The translations under genes were made by a program, and so were the position numbers. Positions 17,878-24,861 of a stretch of DNA of 64,000 nt are shown in pieces (the first letter of the stretch is position 1; each line of letters opens with the position of its first letter). The stretch is from Alphaproteobacteria bacterium (GTDB taxonomy: Bacteria > Pseudomonadota > Alphaproteobacteria > Reyranellales > Reyranellaceae): the NCBI GenBank assembly GCA_019635875.1, contig JAHBYP010000005.1, positions 310,001 through 374,000 of the forward strand. Reading direction: 5' to 3'. A model generated the notes under the pieces. The model was given only the letters and a program-made list of their open reading frames with translations, was not told the origin of the DNA and did not search any database.

Positions 17878-18642
17878 TCAAACGTGCATGCCGCCGTCGG
17901 CCATGAAGACGCCGCCGGTCGAGAAACTGCCGAGGTCGGAGGCGAGGAACAGCACCAGGCGCGCGACCTCCTCGGCCCGGCCGTGGCGGCCCAGCGGGAT
18001 ATGGGAATCGAGGAACTGCGTCGCGTCCCGGCCCAGCGCCACGCTCAGCCCCTGCTCGACATTGCGCTGAAACTCGTTGTCGATCGGCCCCGGCGCCACG
18101 ACGTTGACGCGGATGCGGCGCGGTGCGGTCTCCTTGGCCACGGTGCGCATCAGGCCGATCAGGCCGTGCTTGGACGCGGCATAGGCGCTGATGCCGGGAT
18201 CGCTGGTGACGCCCACGACGCTCGAGGTCATGACGATGCTGCCGCCGTCGTTCATGCGCGGCAGGGCGTATTTGCAGGCGAGGAACGAGGCGCGCAGGTT
18301 GACCGCCAGCACCGTGTCGAAGACGTCCTCGGGATACTCGGTCACCGGCCGGATCACGCCACTGATGCCGGCATTGCTGAACAGCACATCGATGCCACCC
18401 CAGCGCGACACGGCATCCTCGACGTAGCCGCGGGTCGCGGCGGAGTCCGCAACGTCGGCGACGGCCGAGGCAACGCGGCCGCGATGCGCGTCGAGCCGGC
18501 ACATCGCGTCGCTCAGCGCCGCTTCGTCGCGATCGACCAGCAGCACGCGCGCGCCCTCGGCCAGGAACGCCTCGGCGCCGGCCAGTCCCAGGCTGCCGGC
18601 GGCACCGGTGACGATGCAGACCTTGTTGTCCAGCAGACCCAT
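17878..18642 (-). CDS. SDR family NAD(P)-dependent oxidoreductase
   Basis: 254 residues from ATG 18642, whose codon overlaps the TGA of the ABC ATPase gene (TGATG); a GTG three bases earlier is less likely. Classic SDR: Rossmann 'VCIVTGAAGSLGLAG', 'LFSNAGISG' (NAG motif), Ser in 'SIVMTSSVVGVT', and 'YAASKHGLIGLM' with the catalytic Tyr-X-X-X-Lys (about residues 154-158), then 'VAPGPIDNEF'. Asp in 'VLLVDRDE' after strand 2 favours NAD+ over NADP+. It oxidises or reduces an alcohol/ketone; coupling to the LIV-type importer and the nearby cupin dioxygenase suggests it prepares the imported compound for cleavage. Confidence 0.88.
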   Translation of the reverse strand: MGLLDNKVCIVTGAAGSLGLAGAEAFLAEGARVLLVDRDEAALSDAMCRLDAHRGRVASAVADVADSAATRGYVEDAVSRWGGIDVLFSNAGISGVIRPVTEYPEDVFDTVLAVNLRASFLACKYALPRMNDGGSIVMTSSVVGVTSDPGISAYAASKHGLIGLMRTVAKETAPRRIRVNVVAPGPIDNEFQRNVEQGLSVALGRDATQFLDSHIPLGRHGRAEEVARLVLFLASDLGSFSTGGVFMADGGMHV

Positions 18643-19355
18643 CACAAGCTCCCGACACCGAGATAGGCGCGCTGCACCGCCTGGTCGGTGCTCAACGCCG
18701 CGGCGCTGCCCGATCCGACGATGCGGCCATTGGCCATGAGGTAGCCGCGATCTGCGATCGCCAGGCTGCGCCTGGCGTTCTGCTCGACCAGCAGCACGCC
18801 GATGCCGCTGTCGCGAATCCGCTGCAGCGCCTTGAACAGCTCGCCGCAGAGCAGCGGCGAGAGGCCGAGCGACGGCTCGTCGAGCAGCAGGATGTCGGGT
18901 GCCGACATCAGCGCGCGGCCGATCGCCACCATCTGCTGCTCGCCGCCGCTCATGGTGCGCGCCGGCTGCGCCATGCGCTCGGCCAGGCGCGGGAAGAGGA
19001 TCAGCACGCGCTCCAGATTGGCCTTCTCCCCTGCCCGCGCCCGCCTGGCGAAGGCACCGAGCAGCAGGTTCTCGCGCACGCTGAGCTCACCGAAGATGCC
19101 GCGGCCCTCCGGCACCAGCGCCAACCCGGCCTCGACGATCTGGTCGGCGCGCAAGGCCGCCAGATCGCGCCCGCCCAGCGCGCGCCGCGCGCCCGGCGCC
19201 GCGATCAGCCCGGCCACCGCCTTGAGCATCGACGTCTTGCCGCTGCCATTGGCGCCCAGGATCACGACGATCTCGCGCGCCGCGACGTTCAGCGCCACGT
19301 CGTCGACGGCGACGTGCTGGCCATAGGCGACGGTGAGCCGGGCGACCTCAAGCAT
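18642..19355 (-). CDS. LIV-type ABC transporter ATPase (LivF-like)
   Basis: 237 residues from ATG 19355 (MLEVARLTVAYGQ), which lies inside the 3' end of the LivG gene (8-base overlap). Walker A 'ILGANGSGKTSMLK', signature 'MSGGEQQMVAIGRAL', Walker B 'ILLLDEPSLGLSP' and 'LLVEQNARRSL' for the H-loop region place it in the LivF branch, where a Gln or Glu replaces the usual His. It powers the branched-chain-amino-acid-family importer encoded upstream. LIV-family importers also carry amides, urea and aromatic acids; the neighbouring genes suggest the last. Confidence 0.92.
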   Translation of the reverse strand: MLEVARLTVAYGQHVAVDDVALNVAAREIVVILGANGSGKTSMLKAVAGLIAAPGARRALGGRDLAALRADQIVEAGLALVPEGRGIFGELSVRENLLLGAFARRARAGEKANLERVLILFPRLAERMAQPARTMSGGEQQMVAIGRALMSAPDILLLDEPSLGLSPLLCGELFKALQRIRDSGIGVLLVEQNARRSLAIADRGYLMANGRIVGSGSAAALSTDQAVQRAYLGVGSL

Positions 19356-20079
19356 CGTCCGATCCGAGATAGGCGCGCACGACTTCGGGATCGGCAAGCA
19401 CGGCGTCGGGCGTGCCCTCGGCGATGGCGCGCCCGACATTCATCACCACGCAGCGGTCGCAGAGCGAACGGATGGCGTCCATCACGTGCTCGACCATCAG
19501 GATGGTCATGCCCTCCTCGCGCAAGGAGCGCACCAGCGCGATGCCCTCGGCCAGCTCGGTCGGATTGAGCCCGGCCAGCCACTCGTCGAGCAGCAGCAGG
19601 CGCGGCCGCTGCGCCAGGGCGCGCGCCAGCTCGAGCCGCTTCTGGTCGATATAGGTCAGCGCCGAGGTCGGCGTGTCGCCACGACCTTCGAGACCGACGC
19701 GCGCCAGCAGGCGATCGGCGGCGCGGCGCGCCTCGCTGCCCCAGTTATTCGTCGTGCCGAAGGCGACGCCGACCAGCACATTCTCGTGGCAGGTCATCGA
19801 GCCCAGCACGCGCACCAGCTGGAAGGTGCGCGCCACGCCGAGCCGCGCGATGCGATGGGCCGCCAGGCCGGCGATCGGCACGCCGTCGAGCACGATCGCG
19901 CCGTCGTCGGGCGCCAGCGCGCCGGAGATCAGGTTCAGCACCGTGGTCTTGCCCGAGCCATTGGGCCCGAGCAGGCCCAGGATCCGGCCGCGCGCCACGT
20001 CGAGCCCGACGCCGTCGACGGCGAGCAGGCCGCCGAAGCGGCGGGTGAGGCCCGATACGGCGAGCATCGAGGCGCTCAT
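19348..20079 (-). CDS. LIV-type ABC transporter ATPase (LivG-like)
   Basis: 243 residues from ATG 20079 (an internal ATG at 20067 is also possible). Walker A 'LGLLGPNGSGKTTVLN', Walker B 'LLLLDEWLAGLNP' and His in 'ILMVEHVMDAIRSLC' are complete. The signature region reads 'LTYIDQKRLELARALA', a LivG-like variant of LSGGQ. 'VARTFQLVRVL' is the family Q-loop. The start overlaps the permease stop by four bases (ATGA). It forms the heterodimeric ATPase with the LivF-like protein. Confidence 0.92.
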   Translation of the reverse strand: MSASMLAVSGLTRRFGGLLAVDGVGLDVARGRILGLLGPNGSGKTTVLNLISGALAPDDGAIVLDGVPIAGLAAHRIARLGVARTFQLVRVLGSMTCHENVLVGVAFGTTNNWGSEARRAADRLLARVGLEGRGDTPTSALTYIDQKRLELARALAQRPRLLLLDEWLAGLNPTELAEGIALVRSLREEGMTILMVEHVMDAIRSLCDRCVVMNVGRAIAEGTPDAVLADPEVVRAYLGSDDA

Positions 20080-20972
20080 CGCCAGCGCTCGATCAGGCCG
20101 GCGACACCGCGCGGCACGGCGTAGACCACCAGCATGAAGGCGATGCCGACCAGGATGCTGAAGTGGTTGGGAAAATTGGCCTGCAGGAACTCGAACAGCA
20201 GGGCCAGCGGAATCACGCCCAGGACCGGCCCGTAGAGCCGATGCGCGCCGCCGAGCAGCGCCATGATCAGCACCTGGAACGACACCGTCGGACCGAAGGC
20301 GATCGCCGGGTCGATATAGGTCCAGCGCGGCGCCATGACCGCGCCGGTCACGGTGATGAAGGCGGCGCTCAAGGTGAACAGCGCGACCTTGGCCATGGTG
20401 GTGTCGATGCCGACATGGCGCGCCACGGTCTCGTCGTCGCCGATCACCCGCAGCGCCAGCCCCAGGCGCGAGCGGCGGATCAGCAGGCCGGCGGCGAAGA
20501 CCAGCACCGCCAGCGCCAGGAGCTGCCAGTAGATCTGTGCCGTGCTGATGTCGACGAAGACGTAGCGGCCGAGCGTGCGGGTGATGTTGACCTCGTACCA
20601 AGTCACCAGCTGGCGCACGAGCTCGGCCAAGCCGAAGGTGAAGATCACGAAGTAGACGCCGGAGAGCCGCAGGGTCGACAGACCGACGATCAGCGCCAGC
20701 ACGATGCCGACGCCAAGCGCGATCAGCAGAACGAGGGGCCAGGCGAGCTGCTCGCCGAAGACCGCGACGGCGTAGGCGCCGATGCCGAAGAACGCCACCG
20801 TCGCCAGCGAGACGTAGCGCGTCGGGCCGGAGAACAGCGCCCAGGCCGTCGCCAGCACGGTATAGCTCATCAGGTTGATCGCCAGGGACAGGCCATAGCC
20901 GTCGAAGGCCAGCGGCACGGCGGCGAGAACCGCGACCAGGACGAGCGCGGCGAGCGCGTGCCACGGCTTCAT
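20076..20972 (-). CDS. LIV-type ABC transporter permease (LivM-like)
   Basis: 298 residues from ATG 20972, overlapping the LivH stop by four bases. About eight to nine membrane segments are evident ('LAALVLVAVLAAVPLAF', 'PLVLLIALGVGIVLALIVGL', 'LLALAVLVFAAGLLIRRS', 'LGVIPLALLFEFLQANF'). The family's EAA-like loop is 'LGLALRVIGDDETVARHVGID', which contacts the ATPases. Inner membrane; pairs with the LivH-like permease. Confidence 0.9.
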   Translation of the reverse strand: MKPWHALAALVLVAVLAAVPLAFDGYGLSLAINLMSYTVLATAWALFSGPTRYVSLATVAFFGIGAYAVAVFGEQLAWPLVLLIALGVGIVLALIVGLSTLRLSGVYFVIFTFGLAELVRQLVTWYEVNITRTLGRYVFVDISTAQIYWQLLALAVLVFAAGLLIRRSRLGLALRVIGDDETVARHVGIDTTMAKVALFTLSAAFITVTGAVMAPRWTYIDPAIAFGPTVSFQVLIMALLGGAHRLYGPVLGVIPLALLFEFLQANFPNHFSILVGIAFMLVVYAVPRGVAGLIERWR

Positions 20973-21838
20973 CGCCGGCCCGCGCCGAACAGGCCCTGCG
21001 GACGGATCAGCAGGGTGAGCAGGAAGATCGCGTAGGTCGCGGCCAGGGTCAGGCCGGGATCGACATAGGTGGCGACGAAGGTCTCGACCAGGCCGAGGAT
21101 CAGGCCGGCGATCAACGCGCCCATCATGTTGCCGACGCCGCCCATGATGACGACGATCAGCGCCTTCATGGTGAAGACCACGCCGAGATTGGCGTTGAAG
21201 GTCAGGAACATCGACACCAGCACGCCGCCGCTGGCGACCAGCGCGCCGCCCAGGGCGAAGGCGAAGGCCGCCGCGGCGCGCACGTCGATGGCGACAAGCT
21301 GCGCCGCCACCGGATCGACGGCGACCGCGCGGATCGCCGTGCCGATGCGCGTGCGGGTCAGCCCGACATAGAGCGCGACGCCGATGACGGCGGCGAAGGC
21401 GAAGGCCAGCAGCCGGTTGGCGGCGACCGTGGCGCCGAACACGTCGACCGGCACGGCGAGGAAGGCGTAGCTGAAATAGCCGCCGCCGAAGAGCACCAGC
21501 ATGACGCCCTGCACGACGAAGAGCAGGCCGAAGGTGGCGAGGATGCTGTCGACCTCCAGCGCATCGCGATTGGGCGCGCGGACGACCAGCGGCACCAGCA
21601 GCACGCGATAGACGACCCAGCTCAGCGCGAAGGCCGCCGGGATCACCAGCAGCAGGCCCGGCAGCGGCGCCACGCCCTGCGCGGTGAACAGCCACCAGGC
21701 GGCGAAGGCGGCGGCGACCAGGATCTCGCCGTAGGACAGGTTCATGATCCGCGCCACGCCGTACTGGAGCGTCAGCCCCAGCGCGAACAGCGCGTACATG
21801 CCGCCGAGCGTGAGGCCCGAGACGAGCGCGTCCAACAT
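20969..21838 (-). CDS. LIV-type ABC transporter permease (LivH-like)
   Basis: 289 residues. Multi-span membrane protein opening with 'LVSGLTLGGMYALFALGLTL' and 'GVARIMNLSYGEILVAAAF', both typical of LivH. The ATPase-contact loop 'TRIGTAIRAVAVDPVAAQLV' and the Gly-rich 'MGGVGNMMGALIAGLILGLVE' are present. First of the four overlapping membrane/ATPase genes. A 106-base palindromic element separates it from the binding-protein gene upstream, which could lower its expression relative to the binding protein. Confidence 0.92.
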   Translation of the reverse strand: MLDALVSGLTLGGMYALFALGLTLQYGVARIMNLSYGEILVAAAFAAWWLFTAQGVAPLPGLLLVIPAAFALSWVVYRVLLVPLVVRAPNRDALEVDSILATFGLLFVVQGVMLVLFGGGYFSYAFLAVPVDVFGATVAANRLLAFAFAAVIGVALYVGLTRTRIGTAIRAVAVDPVAAQLVAIDVRAAAAFAFALGGALVASGGVLVSMFLTFNANLGVVFTMKALIVVIMGGVGNMMGALIAGLILGLVETFVATYVDPGLTLAATYAIFLLTLLIRPQGLFGAGRR

Positions 21839-21856
21839 GGCGAGTATGTTAGCAGC

Positions 21857-21962
21857 GCCCCCTCACCCCTAGCCCCTCTCCCGCAAGGGGAGAGGGGGAC
21901 ATGAGGAGCGAGTCTTCCTCCCCTCTCCCCTCGCGGGAGAGGGGTCGGGGGTGAGGGGGCGG
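21857..21962. repeat. Inverted repeat between binding-protein and permease genes
   Basis: Nearly perfect arms: CCCCCTCACCCCTAGCCCCT... at the left and ...AGGGGTCGGGGGTGAGGGGGC at the right. Each also folds locally as CCCCTCTCCCGCAAGGGGAGAGGGG-type hairpins. A common alphaproteobacterial intergenic palindrome. Its position after a high-abundance binding-protein gene would fit differential mRNA stability. Confidence 0.75.
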
Positions 21963-21970
21963 CGCAACAA

Positions 21971-23182
21971 CTACTTCCAGGCCGGCTTCGGCACGACCAC
22001 CGGCGCGGCGCCGGCGCGGCCGGCCGGCGCGACGCCGGTGTAGAAGCCGCCCTGCCACTGGCCGATCAGCCAGTAGCCGTCGCGCAGCATGTTGTCCTTG
22101 AACTGGATCTTGCCCAGCACGGTGTCGAAGGTGCCGGTCTGCAGCTCCTTGATGATTGCCGGCCGGTCGATCTTGCCGACCTTCTCGATCGCCTGCTGCA
22201 GCGCCTGCAGCGAGGCGTAGCCGACCTGGCTGCCCCAGTAGTCGGGATCGCGATTGTGCATCGCCTTGTGCTTGTCGCGATACTCGGCCGTGGCCTTGTT
22301 GTCCTTCGACCAGCCGCCGAGCGACATCACGCCCTCGGTATTGGCGGCGAAGCGGCCCGGGTACAGCGGGAAGCCGACGCCGACGCCGAGGAACATCACC
22401 TTGGGCGCGAAGGAGGCGATCTTGGCCTGGTCGGTCAGCGCCACGGTGTCGGGCGGATAGGAAAAGGCAACGAAGGAGTCGGCGCCCGAGCGCGCGGCCT
22501 CGCCGATCAGCGGCGAGAGATCCTGGGTGCCGATCGGATAGCTCTTGTCGTAGGCGAGCTTGAAGCCGGCCTTGGTGAAACCCTCGCGCGCCGCCTTCGA
22601 CAGGTCGATGCCGAACCCGTCGGCGATGGAGATCATCGCGATGCTGTCGTTGATCTTGCCCTCGGTGCGCATCTTGGTCAGCAGGCCGACCAGGGCATCG
22701 ACATACATGCCGCTGGTGCCCAGCAGCCAGAAGCTGTTGGGCCAGCGCTTGCCGAGGTCGGGCGCGCGGTCGGTGACCGCGGTGAAGGCGAGCTGCGGAT
22801 AGCCGTACTTGTTGAACACCGGCCCGACCGCGAGGTTGAGCCCCGTGCCCCATGGCGGGAACAGCAGGTCGACCTTGTCCTGGGTCACCAGGCGCTCGAC
22901 GGCGCGCACGGCCTCCTCGGAGTTGGAGCGGTCGTCGTACTCGACGATCTCGATCGGCACGCGCTTGCCGCCAAGCATCAGGCCGCCCTTGTCGTTCACC
23001 TCCTTCACCCAGAGCTGGTAGTTGGGGATCTGGGTGATGTTGGCGCCGCCGGCGTTCGGCCCGGTCTTGGAGATCGCCCAGCCGATCCTGACCTTGTCCT
23101 GCGCCAGCGCCGCCCCGCCCGCCAGGGCGAGCGCGGCCGCGCCGAGCACGGCGGACGTCATCAGCGCGCTCAGTCTGCCCAT
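21971..23182 (-). CDS. LIV-type ABC transporter periplasmic substrate-binding protein
   Basis: 403 residues from ATG 23182, preceded by GGGAGGAACTG, an excellent ribosome binding site; the 15 residues upstream in frame are ignored. Signal peptide: 'MGRLSALMTSAVLGAAALALAGGAALAQ' with cleavage after ALA. The mature protein starts 'DKVRIGWAISKTGPNAGG', the LivK/Peripla_BP_6 start. 'YQLWVKEVNDKGGLMLGGK' and 'RAVERLVTQDKVDLLFPPWG' follow. It captures the ligand in the periplasm for the LivHMGF-like permease. The ligand is not readable; the downstream SDR and cupin point to an aromatic or keto compound rather than leucine. Confidence 0.9.
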   Translation of the reverse strand: MGRLSALMTSAVLGAAALALAGGAALAQDKVRIGWAISKTGPNAGGANITQIPNYQLWVKEVNDKGGLMLGGKRVPIEIVEYDDRSNSEEAVRAVERLVTQDKVDLLFPPWGTGLNLAVGPVFNKYGYPQLAFTAVTDRAPDLGKRWPNSFWLLGTSGMYVDALVGLLTKMRTEGKINDSIAMISIADGFGIDLSKAAREGFTKAGFKLAYDKSYPIGTQDLSPLIGEAARSGADSFVAFSYPPDTVALTDQAKIASFAPKVMFLGVGVGFPLYPGRFAANTEGVMSLGGWSKDNKATAEYRDKHKAMHNRDPDYWGSQVGYASLQALQQAIEKVGKIDRPAIIKELQTGTFDTVLGKIQFKDNMLRDGYWLIGQWQGGFYTGVAPAGRAGAAPVVVPKPAWK

Positions 23183-23317
23183 CAGTTCCTCCCGTCTTGT
23201 CGCGGCGGCCCCGCGGACGGAGCCCACCTTGCCGCCACGTCTAGCCGGCAGGCCGCCCGGCGGTCTTGCCTAGGAGCGAACTGCGGCGTCTACTGCCCGG
23301 CAAAGGGAGGGCAGGCG

Positions 23318-24268
23318 GTGCAGGGGCAGTCGATCGCATTCGGCCCGGAGGTCGCGACGGCGGATCGCCTCAGCCTGTGGGGCGAGTTCGTGCGCCGGCA
23401 TATCGGCGAGCTTGAGGCCGACACCTTCGGCGACCCGCATTTCGACGGCCGCCTGACGCTCGCCGAGCACCGCGAGGTCAAGATCTTCGAGATCGCCGTC
23501 AGCCGCCACCGCGTGGTGCGCACGCCGCGCACCATCAGGCGCGACGACCAGGCCTATGTGAAGGTGCTGGCCCAGCTGCAGGGCGTCGCCCGTTTCGAGC
23601 AGGCCGGGCGCCGCGTGGTGCTGACGCCGGGCGAATGGAGCATCTACGACGCCACCCAGCCCTACAGCGTGTCGAACGTCGAGAGCATCCGCCAGGCGGC
23701 GATCTTCCTGCCGCGCGACCGGCTCACGCGCATCGGGGTCGATCCCGGCCGTGTCGTGGTGCGCCGCTTCAGCCGCGACACCAGCGCCGGCCGCGCCGCC
23801 TTCAACCTGCTGGTTGAGGCCCAGACGGCGACGGCGCCGGACGACGATCTCGGCGAGTCGCTGGCCGATCTGGTGGCGCGCGCCGCGCGCGAGCTCGATG
23901 TCCAGCCGCGCGACCGCTCCCTGGCCGAGACGCTCAGGCGGCAGGTGATCGCCTTCATCGCCGCCAACCTGCGCGACCCGGCGCTCTGCCTCGACGGCAT
24001 CGCCGGCGCCATCGGCTGCTCCAAGCGCTACCTGCACAAGCTGTTCGAAAGCGAAGCCGACACGCTCAACGGCTACATCTGGCGCCGGCGGCTCGAATGC
24101 GTGCGCCACGACTTCGCCGATCCCGCCCACGGCCGCCGCACCATCACCGATATCGCCTTCTCCTGGGGCTTCAGCAGCTCCTCGCATTTCAGCCGGCTGT
24201 TCCGCGCGACCTTCGGCGTCTCGCCGCGCCGCTTCCGCGCGCTGGCCAGCGGCGCCGTGGAGCCCTAA
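23318..24268 (+). CDS. AraC family transcriptional regulator
   Basis: 316 residues from GTG 23318, placed 7 bases after GGGAGG (23305-23310); there is no ATG in frame near it. The N-terminal 200 residues fit the AraC-binding-like sensor of the NdvR/FeaR-like type ('IFEIAVSRHRVVRTPRTIRR', 'GEWSIYDATQPYSV'). The C-terminal 100 residues are two helix-turn-helices, 'LDGIAGAIGCSKRYLHKLFE' and 'ITDIAFSWGFSSSSHFSRLF', with closing 'FGVSPRRFRAL'. Divergent from the ABC importer operon with 135 bases between start codons, so it most likely activates that operon in response to its substrate. Confidence 0.88.
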   Translation: MQGQSIAFGPEVATADRLSLWGEFVRRHIGELEADTFGDPHFDGRLTLAEHREVKIFEIAVSRHRVVRTPRTIRRDDQAYVKVLAQLQGVARFEQAGRRVVLTPGEWSIYDATQPYSVSNVESIRQAAIFLPRDRLTRIGVDPGRVVVRRFSRDTSAGRAAFNLLVEAQTATAPDDDLGESLADLVARAARELDVQPRDRSLAETLRRQVIAFIAANLRDPALCLDGIAGAIGCSKRYLHKLFESEADTLNGYIWRRRLECVRHDFADPAHGRRTITDIAFSWGFSSSSHFSRLFRATFGVSPRRFRALASGAVEP

Positions 24269-24300
24269 ATCCGCCCCACGGATCCGCCATAGTCGAGCGC

Positions 24301-24329
24301 TTGCAAAGCGGCGTTCCGGCCGCTACATC
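24301..24329 (+). promoter_or_regulatory. Predicted promoter of tRNA-Gln
   Basis: TTGCAA (24301-24306) and TACATC (24324-24329) with a 17-base spacer lie 22 bases before the tRNA. Good spacing, moderate consensus match. Confidence 0.4.
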
Positions 24330-24351
24330 GTGCCCGGCCGATGGCCCCTGC

Positions 24352-24425
24352 TGGGGGATAGTTTAACGGTAGAACAACCGGCTCTGACCCGGTTAGTCTA
24401 GGTTCGAATCCTGGTCCCCCAGCCA
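24352..24425 (+). tRNA. tRNA-Gln (anticodon CUG)
   Basis: A full cloverleaf can be drawn. Acceptor stem TGGGGGA pairs with TCCCCCA; the D-arm contains TAGTTTAACGGTAGA; anticodon stem ACCGG/CCGGT encloses loop CTCTGAC, anticodon CTG reading CAG; T-arm is CTAGG-TTCGAAT-CCTGG. Discriminator G (24422) and CCA (24423-24425) are encoded. It lies between the AraC regulator and the oxidase operon; no copy of its 3' end was seen at the far side of that operon. Confidence 0.95.
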
Positions 24426-24525
24426 TTTCCATAAAGTGAGTGTTTTCAGGACCTTATAGGGAGGCAGAAGGCCCGCGGCGCAATGGGCGCCGCAGATCAC
24501 AGCCTCATCCCTTCCGCCGATTGCA

Positions 24526-24861
24526 TCAGCATGGCGGCACGAGCAGCACGGCAAGGCCGTTGGCGATTACTGCGAACACCGAGAGCCCAGCCAGCCACCG
24601 CATCAGCGACAGCATGAACCGTCTCTCCTGTGCCGAGGGCGCAATGAGAAACATCGCGGCGAAGCGCGTCGGAAACGCCAGTGGCAGCGAGGCGAGAAGG
24701 AGCGCAAGCGCCGTCGCCAGCCCGAGCCCGGCCACGAGCGTGCCGGGCGGCACGCCGGCGCGTCCCGTCATTGCACAGACGCTCGCATGCGAACCATAGA
24801 GAACCGCCAGATGGGCAAACCACACCAGCGGCCCAAACAGAATGCCGATGAACTTGCCCAT
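24526..24861 (-). CDS. Small membrane protein, last gene of the cytochrome oxidase operon
   Basis: 111 residues. Its ATG (24861) shares a base with the TGA of the fused oxidase subunit I-III gene. About three membrane segments ('FIGILFGPLVWFAHLAVLYG', 'GTLVAGLGLATALALLLASL', 'WLAGLSVFAVIANGLAVLLV'). The opening 'FGPLVWFAHLAVLYGSHASVC' recalls small unnamed membrane proteins found at the end of caa3/aa3 operons. A role as accessory or assembly subunit is inferred from position only. Confidence 0.7.
   Translation of the reverse strand: MGKFIGILFGPLVWFAHLAVLYGSHASVCAMTGRAGVPPGTLVAGLGLATALALLLASLPLAFPTRFAAMFLIAPSAQERRFMLSLMRWLAGLSVFAVIANGLAVLLVPPC

Noticed and set aside
22256..23317. N-terminal extension of the AraC regulator back to 22256
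   Set aside because: The extension is antisense to the binding-protein gene and shadow-like; the GTG at 23318 has a good ribosome binding site.
24475..24493. GCGGCGC/GCGCCGC hairpin as terminator of the oxidase operon
   Set aside because: A 7-bp stem with no U-run on either strand; not enough to call.
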